NCBI GenBank assembly: GCA_003024785.1
Contig: PUQB01000532.1
Location: 109,155-173,154 of the forward strand
Length of the DNA: 64,000 bases
Source of the DNA: Selaginella tamariscina
Lineage: Eukaryota; Streptophyta; Lycopodiopsida; Selaginellales; Selaginellaceae
Direction: 5' to 3'
Shown: positions 55,260 through 64,000 of the stretch, one piece after another
How positions within the stretch are numbered: the first letter of the stretch is position 1
How the letters are laid out: each line of letters opens with the position of its first letter
Position numbers and translations under genes: made by a program
The notes under the pieces: generated by a model
Seen by the model: the letters and a program-made list of their open reading frames with translations, nothing else
What the model was told of the DNA's origin: nothing
Databases searched by the model: none

Positions 55260-56703
55260 ATATATTTAATTTATTAATTTAATTTAAAGTATATATCCAT
55301 TTAATATTTTTTTATTAATAAGTTTGACCCAAGTTAATCATAGAAGTTGTTAAAGAATAGAGGTTCAATTGTGTAAACTTGAAGGTTATGCCATTTATTT
55401 TAAGAATAAATCTTTAAATTTTCATGATTAAAAATAATTTTTTTTTGAAACATTTAATATAAAATTAAGAAAGAAATATTTATAATTTAATTTTTTAACT
55501 TACAATTATAACTATATATTGATATTATATTAATACATTTAAAATAAAAGAATTTTAGAAATATATTACTAACATTATATTAATATATATATAGCATGAG
55601 CTCATTTTTAGAAATATATTGCTAAGTGCTAATGTAGGCTTCACAATAGTTGAATGCTGAACTAATTTGAATATACCAGCATATATTATTTGCATTTCCT
55701 TCAGAGTATAAATAAAATAATCTTTATAGTTTAAGTAATAACATATTTAATAACAGATACTCTAATCTATTGAACAAGAAATAAATATCAATCGTATAAT
55801 TAAAATACTGTATTAAAAAAATTTATAAGAAGGAATCTAGAATTCAAATTATATTATATATTTGTACTCATATCATCTGCATTGGTAGTAATATAATTAA
55901 ACTCATAAATTTTCTGAACTCCTGAATACTTATACAGTTTTAAAATCCATAAATATACGTACATCAATCCGTATCTTCTCGTACTATACATTGTAAGATA
56001 CTGTGTAACAACTCGGCACGCATGGTGACTTTTCATAATATTGAACTACGAGATGGAGATAGTAATATTGTTGGTACAATTCTAGAGCAGTGGACTAATT
56101 ATTTAACAAAAATGCACACATTCTCACAAAATGACACTTTGTCACTGTAACGTACCTGTGTGCACGCACTCAAACACCAATCCACGTGTACCATACGTGC
56201 GTGGAAACCCTTATTGTCTAAAATAGGAATTCACAGCCATTAAACCCACTCCATATTTTAGGTTTGCCATCAAATCTCTTGGCCGACACAAAGCATATTC
56301 AGTAGCACATACTGTTTGTCTGTTAGCCACCCCGTATGTAGATGTCGTCTTAGAGGACTCTCTCAAATATTTTGCTGGAGATGCCATCTTACAAGAATCA
56401 AAGAAGCGCTCACCAGAGACTTACAGGAATCAGAAGTAGCTCTCTCAAATCTTGTTGTAACTGTAAGTATAAAGAAATTATATTATTTATGTGCTGTTTA
56501 TGATCTAGTGCTATCTCACGTTCCATCTGTATTTAATTTTGCTGTATGTCTCATTTTATATATAAATTCCAATTCCCTTATTTTTTTTCCCGGAAACCCT
56601 AATTTCTTAATTCTGAAAATAATCGATGCAGTGCACAGCATGGTATACATCAAGGTTATCTTTCTTGTTGCACTAATGTGAGAGATGTATGTAATGCTTT
56701 AGA
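55260..56703. other. AT-rich spacer and upstream region of the MED15-like gene
   Basis: Mostly AT-rich. Between 56310 and 56465 there is GC-richer text with short open frames (KEALTRDLQESEVALSNL) ending at a GTAAGT-like donor, possibly an upstream exon of the next gene. Not assigned. Confidence 0.4.
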
Positions 56704-59700
56704 ATGGAACATACTTATGGAGATGGAATGCACTCTGAAGAGTTTTCCGACAGACTTGCCGTCCTTGAAGACATAGTGTTTCAAACTACTATTAATGGGG
56801 TAATATCCAACACAATGTATAACCTTATACACAATATATGAACTATACATATGGTTTAATAAACACAATATATGAACTATACAACTTTGTTTACTTTGAC
56901 AGCAAGATTACGAGGATAAGCTCATTGCTGCATTCGATTGTGAAGTTGAAAATGAAAAGACTCGACTTCGATTAAAACTCCGCGAAGCTCAGTCTCAAGA
57001 GCAGCAAGAAACTCTCCAATTGGTACAACCTACATTGTGTGTGAGAGACAGAAAGAACTAAATGAGCTTTTGCAGTTCCTTAACAAGTGGCAAGCAGCCA
57101 GCCTCAAGCGTCAACAGCAGCAGCAGGCTGGCTATAAACAAGCAACACCTGCTAATATACCTCCTGGTCATTGGAATGAGAGCCAGATTCAACAACAGCT
57201 GGCTGATTATAAACAAGCAGCACCTGCTAACATGCCTCTTCAATGGAATGAGAGCCAATTTCAGCAACAGTATGCTTTCTGTAAACAAGGAGAGTCAGCT
57301 TATAAGTTTCTTCATTTTGATGAGAATGGAATAATTTGGAATAAGGTAAGAATGTGTGTGTGTAAACATATGAAAATATGATCTTACCTATGTTGTAAAA
57401 TTTTACTTTTTGGCAGCTTGAGGACATGAAAATGAAGTACTCGGTACCTTGAAATGATATATCCAAGAATGATTGAGCGGTCAGAATATGTAAGTTTATG
57501 CTATTAATTGATTTTAAGTGACTTACAATAAATTTCTAGATGGCACAGCAGTCGCAAGACCTAAAGCTGAAGATTGCAACAGTAGACTGGCATATCTATC
57601 GCATACATTCTTCACTTGATATTCTAAAGATTACTAAAGACAGCATTCCAAATGCTCTTACTTTGGACGCTTTGGAGCAGCGTGAGAATCTCATCCTACG
57701 TATCCGTGACACACAGGAGAGATAAACACTTCTTTGGACAGGCAAAATGTTAGTACACGTCTATTCTATGCATCTCTCCACAGGGACTACAGATAGTCCA
57801 TGTTAGTATACACTGCCTTCTAATTTGTGAACACTGTTAGGCTCAAAGTTCAAAGGATATGGAGGACCTGTTCCTTGCGAGTCTCCTCCAACAAGTGTAC
57901 AATCAACCAGTTAAGTATCAATATACATGCAATCTCTGAATTCTCATGAGTCATGTATATCATTTATAAATGTTTCACGTGAGATCATTCTTAAATATAT
58001 TTATATATTATATAATAAATCCCGTAATAGATGTTCGCTTTTGATCTCAGGAGCTTGCAATCAGAAGGGTGTTATACAGGCCAATAACGCAGTCAACGGG
58101 ACAGAATTCATAAGTAATCTTCCAATGGCTACTGCAGGTTACACTACACACACAGTGCACGTGCTGCATGCACGGACACAAACATGCACGTGCATGCTGA
58201 ATCATTTTGTAAACGTGTTCACGATATCTCTAGAGATAAAGAATTATTAATTTAAGCTAATTCTCTAGATCACAAGGCTGGAAAAGGTCAACCAACTCAA
58301 GTTTCGGTCTGTCAAACTGCGAGATGGATCAAAAGGTGCCATTAATGTTCTTTTAAACATTTACAAAACCAAGTAAAAACTCTCTCTGCATCTCTCTCAC
58401 GGTATGTTTACTTTTATCTGTGCAGGGGCTTTTACTCCACTGGCAATGATGTGAATAAAGAGAAAGGCATGTCTTCAAAGGCTACTGAAAGTGTCCAAGG
58501 TGGTGGAGGATTTACGAACAGTAGTAAATCCATATATATAATCTGCGTGTGTTAAATATGCTGTTCTATATTTGTACTTGCTTTTGTCTGTCCACATTGG
58601 CTTTACTTTATATGATAGAGATGTAAATATCTCGACGCGGGGGAAGGAACCTATACCTTCAGAGTCTAATTTACGAAAAAAGAAACGGAAGACTGAGACT
58701 AAGGTACTTTGCACAATATAATATTATATATAGTACATAAGAATATAATCGAGAACAAGTAATTTTGATTTTGTTTTATATCTACATGTGTATAAGAACA
58801 TAGGTGTATGAGATATGTATATCCATATATATATTGAAACAACAGCATACAACCTAGGAGAGAGAGAGAGAGATAAAGAGAGCGCTAATCAATTCTTTAA
58901 CCGCAGTCACTTAAACAACAAGGAAACCAGCAAGCAGCCAACCTAAATCTTCAACAACAGCAGGCTGGTTATAAACAAGCAACAGACCAGTTTCAGCAAC
59001 TCCATGCTGGATATAAACAACTAGCACCTGCTAATATGCCTCTTCCTGGATGGAATGAGAGTAATATGCCTACTCCTGGATGGAATGAGAGCCAGTTTCA
59101 GCAACAGCGGGCTGAAGCTAATATGCCTCCTCGTTGGAATGAAAGCCAGTTTCAGCAACAGCAGACTGGATATAAACAAGCAGGGCTAGCTAATAAGGTT
59201 TTTCCTATGGATGTGGATGAAAGGCGTTGGAGTAAGGTAAGAATGTATGTTAGGAATGGGGAGAGAGAGAAAGAGAGAGAGAGAGAGCTTTTTAACTGCA
59301 GTCACTTAAACAACAGGGAAATCAGCAAGCAGCCAATCTAAATATTCAACAGCAGCAGGCTGGTTATAAACAAGCAACAGATCAGTTTCAGCAACTCCAT
59401 GCTGGCTATAAACAACTAGCACCTGCTAATTTGCCTCTTCCTGGATGGAATGAGAGTAATATGCCTACTCCTGGATGGAATGAGAGCCAGTTTCAGCAAC
59501 AGCGGGCTGAAGCTAATATGCCTCCTCGTTGGAATGAAAGCCAGGTTCAGCAACAGCAGGTGGATATAAACAAGTGGGCTAGCTAATAAGGTTTCTCATG
59601 TGGATGTGGATGAAAGGCATCGGAGTAAGGTAAGAATGTATGTTAGGAATGGAGAGAGAGAGAGAGAGATAACCAGCTCTTTAACTGCAGTCACTTAAAC

Positions 59701-60048
59701 AACAAGGAAACCAGCAAGCGGCCAACCTAAATCTTCAACAGCAGCAGGGTGGTTATAAACAAGCAACAACTTTGAATCTGCATAACGAAGACCAGTTTCA
59801 GCAACTGCATGCTGGCTATAAACAACTCGCACCTGCTGATATGCCTCCTCCTATATGGAATGAAAGCCAGTTTCAGCAACAGCAAGCTGGATATAAACAA
59901 GCAGGGCTAGCTAATAAGGTTTCTCATATGTATGAGGATGAAAGGCGTTGGAGTAAGGTGAGAAGAATGTACGTTAGGAATGGAGATCAGAGAGGTGTAT
60001 GGGCTCTAAGAATGTACATTCACATATTTCATTTAATCTTCAATGTAT

Positions 60049-60118
<70 letters not shown>

Positions 60119-62646
60119 GATTTTATGTATTTACAGCTTGAAGGCATGAAAATGAAGTATTCGGCAACTTGGAGATGATGTATCTTAGAATGCTTAAGCT
60201 GCGAGAAAAGGTAGGAGTCGTGGATTTTAACAGCGTATTAACAATGTATACACACAGGTGGCACACCCATTGCGAAGCCTAGTCCTGCAGATGATGATAG
60301 GAGGCTGGTATACGGATGAAATACACTCTGCAATCGATATTCTAAAGACTACCAAAGACAACATTCCAAATGGTCTTACTTTGGACACTCTGGAGCAGCG
60401 TGAGAGTCTCATCTTATATGTATTAGACAGATTAACAAAGAAGAAATCCTGTGAACAGAAGAAAATCTATACTTCTTCGGGCAACGAGAATGTAAGTATA
60501 TATTTAACATCTCACATGAAATTTTATACATGTACATAATCACAAATAAGGTATTATTTATTGTACATTAATTATATAAATAGGCATCAGATTTGATTGC
60601 TTGTTTTAACAATCTCTCTCTCTCTCTGTGAACATAGCACTCTCTCTCTCTTTCACACACACGCGCATATATGAATGTCACGTTTCTGCAGAAAGGTCCA
60701 TACATGTAGATGTAAATCTATTCATCCAAATAAAATATATGTATAACTTTACGTATTATTATTATACTGATTGCTATGTTATACAGTAGATAAAATTATT
60801 ATTTTTTAGAAATTAAAGTTGACTCTAACCTGATTCTAATCAAGGTCAAAGATGGACTCTACTTTATAAACTTAAGAAGATGGCTTATTAATTTTGTGAA
60901 CATTGTTAGGCTATAACTTTGGAAGGATATGCAGGACGTTTGTCTCCTCAAGGTCCACATGCTCCGTCCTCTGCATCAACCAGTTAAGTATTAGACTAAT
61001 GACGCACATGAATTTATTAAAAGACATGATAGTAATTTAAGTACATATTATTTATTATTTTATCTTAAAAAGAAGTTACTCAATTTATTTTAATAAACTA
61101 TTAATACTTTGGTAGTATACATAATAAATATTTACATGTTTACTTTTGATCTCAGGAGCCTTTAATCAGGACTGTGTCACTAGTGCCGCGAACGGGGCGG
61201 TAGAGCTCACAGACAGTCTTCCAGTGGCTAGTGCAGGTTTTACACAAACGCGCGCGCGCATGCACATGCACACTGAATCATTATATAAACATGAGATATG
61301 TAAATAAGAATTAATAAGTTCCTCTCTGTCTAGATCGTGAGGCTAGGAAAGGACGACCAACTCAAGTTTTGGCTTGTCAAGGTGGTCAAGACGGCGGGAG
61401 ACAGATCGAGAGGTATCATTAATAACCAGCTCATTTAAGTACTCATAAAAATCAAACATACACGTACACACACACACTTTTCTATGCTTAGTTGTGCATT
61501 TGTGTAGGGTTGCAGGCAATGATGTGAATAGATCAAGTAAAGGGAGAGGCATGTCTTCAAAGGCTACTCTAATCTCCAAACATGGCCAAGATAGTGGAGG
61601 ATCCATTGAGAGGTACTACATTCATATATATAACATTCCTGCAAAAAAACTTAATTTTTACATGTGCATCTCTCTCTCCCTCTCTCTCACGTTTTGTATA
61701 TAGCGGCTTCTACTCCACTGGCGATGATGTTAATAAATCAAGTAAAGAGAAAGGCATCTCTGAAAGCGTCCAAGGTGGTAGGAAGAGGTAGCAAATTCAT
61801 ATATGATACACCTTTGTGTGTGTGTATGTGTGTGCGTGTGAGATAGAGAGAGAGTCTGTATAATGGTTTTCAACTATAGACAGCGTACTTACTCTACTGT
61901 GAATAGCTCGAAGCAGGGGAAGGAACTTACGTGTTCAGAGGCTGATTTACAAAAGAAGGAACAAAAGACTGAGACTAAGGTACTTATATATAAAGATTAT
62001 ATATTATATAAAATTCTGAATTTGCTTGTGATATAGGTCATCAGCGGTTTAGAACAAGAAATTCAGCACTTAAATGAAACATTATTTACCACCAAGTGCA
62101 GATATGTGAAAACAGTGCCCACAAGGGAGGAGTTGAGGTGACTTTCACTTTTCTTGGGATCATTGGTGAATTTGAGGACAAGGTATCTGGTGTGGGTGCG
62201 TGCGCGCGTGTGTATGTGTGTGAGAAAGAGATTATTTTTTAATTCTGTTTATGTGGATATTAACAGCCAGTCATCGCTCCTTTGACTATACTTGTTCCGC
62301 CGTCTTATCCAAACACAACACCAGCTGTTCTGTCTGACCAAGATCATATCCTGGCAAAGTAAGTTAAGAATACTCATATATATGTAAAGTGTACGAGCCT
62401 TATATTGTATTCAACGTGTATGTGTATATAAAAGTTATAACTTTCTTATCAATATATACAGTGAGGAAATGTCTGTAAGGACTAGGAATCGTTTCTAAAT
62501 GCAATTAAGTGTTTGGAACAACCGGTATCAATCAAAACTATGGCTGTTTTTGGGATGAGTCTGCTCTAGAAGTTACCAAAGAAATTTACGGAGAGATGCC
62601 TTCAGGTCTTTCTTTTTTGGAAGATGACTTTCAAGGTTTATTCTGA
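56704..62646 (+). CDS. Mediator subunit MED15-like, with duplicated central module
   Basis: MED15 is a tail-module Mediator subunit linking activators to RNA polymerase II. Seen in order: KIX-like helices (HSEEFSDRLAVLEDIVFQ, 56704-56799; QDYEDKLIAAFDCEVENEK, 56903-57022); Q-rich exon (57076-57345, WNESQFQQQ); central helical module copy 1 (KLEDMKMKYS from 57417; LDILKITKDSIPNALTLD, 57540-57722); linker exons to 58710; three Q-rich exons (58907-59957); central module copy 2 (60137-60210 and 60258-60430); linkers; C-terminal domain: VEVTFTFLGIIGEFEDK, PLTILVPPSYPNTTPAVLSD, EEMSVRTRNRF, AIKCLEQPVSIKTMAVF, to the stop at 62644-62646. The C-terminus matches plant MED15 PLRLLVP.NYP and LSQPMSLGDIAKTWD. 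Frame breaks at homopolymers occur near 60160, 62080, 62495 and 62555. It could be one gene or two fused tandem halves. Confidence 0.72.
57417..57725 (+). other. MED15 central module, copy 1
   Basis: KLEDMKMKYS..., EMIYPRMIERSEY (frame broken between them), MAQQSQDLKLKIATVDWHIY and SLDILKITKDSIPNALTLD. This parallels the plant MED15 stretch with KIKLMKDTYLPEL, QLEKLK..ERLITFLQVSKS and ISPSLKDKL. Confidence 0.65.
58907..59957 (+). repeat. Three tandem copies of a Q-rich exon
   Basis: Exons at 58907-59236, 59302-59629 and 59691-59957, each preceded by a (GA)n-bearing intron ending CTGCAG/CCGCAG and followed by a GTAAG/GTGAG donor. Each encodes SLKQQGNQQA, QQQQAGYKQAT, FQQLHAGYKQLAPA, NMP..WNESQFQQQ and GLANKV..DERRWSK. 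Lengths are 330, 328 and 267 nt; the first and third keep phase, the second is two bases short around the AGCAGGTGGATATAAAC part. Confidence 0.88.
60057..60117. repeat. (AT)n(AG)n microsatellite
   Basis: AT run passing into AG run in the intron between the third Q-rich exon and central module copy 2. Confidence 0.9.
60137..60440 (+). other. MED15 central module, copy 2
   Basis: KLEGMKMKYSA, then in another frame NLEMMYLRMLKLREK, then DEIHSAIDILKTTKDNIPNG and TLDTLEQRESLI. It is clearly a paralogue of copy 1 about 2.7 kb to the left. Confidence 0.68.
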
Positions 62647-63190
62647 ACTGGATTTTTATATTTTTTTTTTTCATATTAGAAATGTGAAACCTTAAAGTTC
62701 ATATTAAGTGTTACATTTATATTCTTAATATATTAAAAATAAATAGTGCAAGATTCATGTTATAATTATGCATGTGCTGCTAATATGAATTATATTAAAA
62801 TATTAAGGTATATATTTAATATATACAAGTTATATAGCGTAATCACTTCATTACCGTGGTAAACGAGCAGTATGAATATATACGAAGATACGTGTGTGTA
62901 GTTGCTATAATCAATATGGAAGGATACTCATATTGAATAATAAATGTACATTTAGCTTGGTTTGTTAGAAAACATTCGAATTATATATATACATATAAAT
63001 CTTTATAAGTTAACATTTGAATTTGTTATAACTTATTTTAGTTTTGTGTTGTGTAAAAACACAAACTGGTACATATATTCTTTTACGTTGGTGTGTATAT
63101 AACCTAAATGTTCATGTTTTTGCTACATGTATAAATTTGTATATGTTTGTATTGGATAATCAATTATGTTTTTTTATAATTAACTTATGT
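62647..63190. other. AT-rich spacer between MED15-like gene and PPR fragment
   Basis: No coding region supported. Confidence 0.6.
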
Positions 63191-63229
63191 GATATATTGT
63201 TTAGTGGTTGTTGCAAAGTATTCGTGTAT

Positions 63230-64000
63230 GAAAAGCAGAATGGTTCATACAAGCATACCTTTGCAGTCGAACATAATGGAGGAGCTCAGAAATGGCAAAC
63301 TAGACATAAAATCAACTGTGGAATTCATACTAAGATGCCACTGGCAAATGCTCCCAAAATCATATGGTATGCTCATAAAACAGATCACATCGTCAAAATG
63401 CCTAGTAGAGGGAAAACGCCTCCACGAGCACATACAAAAGCAGGGCATAGACCAAGAGACGTTCGTAGGAAACCTTCTTATAGACATGTATGCCAAGTCC
63501 GAATAATTGTAATTATATATGATAAATTATTATGATAATATTATGAGAATAATTGCCGAGAGAAACGTATTCTCATGGAACGTATTCATTGTAGCAAATG
63601 CCCAGAATGGGCATCTACATGAAGCAAAGCAGATCTTTGACATGATGCCGGTTCTCAACACAGTTTCATGGAGCTCCTTCATGGGAGCATACGCACAGTT
63701 TGAGCAAGTGACGAGTCTATCAGATTGTTTGGGAGATGCATATGGAAGGTGCAAAGCCAGACAGAATCACATACAGGAATGTGCTAGACGCATGTGTTGA
63801 TACACACTCAGGAAGCAGTGACAATCTGATTGAGGAAGAGCAACTTCAGTTTGATGTGAGGTCGACTGCACTTCTGAACATATATGGGAAATGTGGGAGT
63901 TTGCAAGAATCAAAGAGACTGTTTGACATAATGCATGAGAAGAACTCGGTTTCGTGGAATGCCCTCTCGACAACACGCCCAAACGGGGATATGAACATGC
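63230..64000 (+). pseudogene. Pentatricopeptide repeat (PPR) gene, interrupted, runs off the window
   Basis: PPR proteins bind organellar RNA. Blocks: YGMLIKQITSSKCLVEGKRL with GIDQETFVGNLLIDMYAK (to 63506); then, after about 40 bp of AT-rich sequence, ERNVFSWNVFIVANAQNGHL, MMPVLNTVSWSSFMGAYAQF; then in another frame DRITYRNVLDACVDTH, LQFDVRSTALLNIYGKCGSL and FDIMHEKNSVSWNALS to the right edge. These are P, L and S motifs of the PLS class, whose genes are usually intronless. The stop after MYAKSE and the frame change near 63755 break it. C-terminal E/DYW motifs, if any, lie outside. Confidence 0.8.

Overview
The window looks like nuclear DNA of a land plant. It is AT-rich and full of microsatellites. 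Its genes have many small exons split by introns of about 50-150 bp with GT-AG borders, and they include a plastid-type small heat shock protein, a PIN-LIKES auxin carrier, a Mediator MED15 and a PPR gene. The PPR wording and the short introns suggest a seedless plant, perhaps a Selaginella-like lycophyte; that is inference with low confidence.

Layout. 0.6-1.7 kb holds a broken, truncated phenylalanyl-tRNA synthetase alpha gene (minus strand). 6.05-9.06 kb is a defective Ty1/copia element with complete LTRs and a 5-bp target duplication, inside old AT-rich DNA. 13.0-31 kb is the gene-rich core: a PILS carrier, a chloroplast HSP21, a CDC7-type kinase and an organellar HINT2-like HIT protein (all minus), thymidine kinase (plus, head-to-head with HINT2), and a penta-EF-hand protein (minus). 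33.1-50.3 kb is a tandem array of about 3.2 copies of a 5.4-kb unit. The unit combines AT-rich spacer with inverted and truncated pieces of a chromovirus (Ty3/gypsy LTR, integrase C-terminus and chromodomain). The array stops exactly at a nearly complete Ty3/gypsy element (50.34-55.26 kb, minus strand). 56.7-62.65 kb is a MED15-like gene (plus) whose central domain and Q-rich exons are duplicated. A fragmentary PPR gene runs off the right edge.

The genes do not form one pathway. CDC7 (replication firing) and thymidine kinase (dTTP salvage) are both S-phase functions and lie close together with HINT2 between them, but I see no evidence of co-regulation beyond the shared HINT2/TK promoter interval.

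Most notable: (1) the duplicated MED15 architecture with three tandem copies of one Q-rich exon; (2) the 5.4-kb array with palindromic LTR halves; (3) single-base shortfalls in homopolymers inside several otherwise conserved exons (PILS, HINT2, TK, penta-EF, MED15), which look like residual sequencing errors rather than independent gene deaths. Exon borders below are read by eye and are approximate where marked. I could not single out a clearly undescribed biological system; the MED15 duplication and the array come closest.
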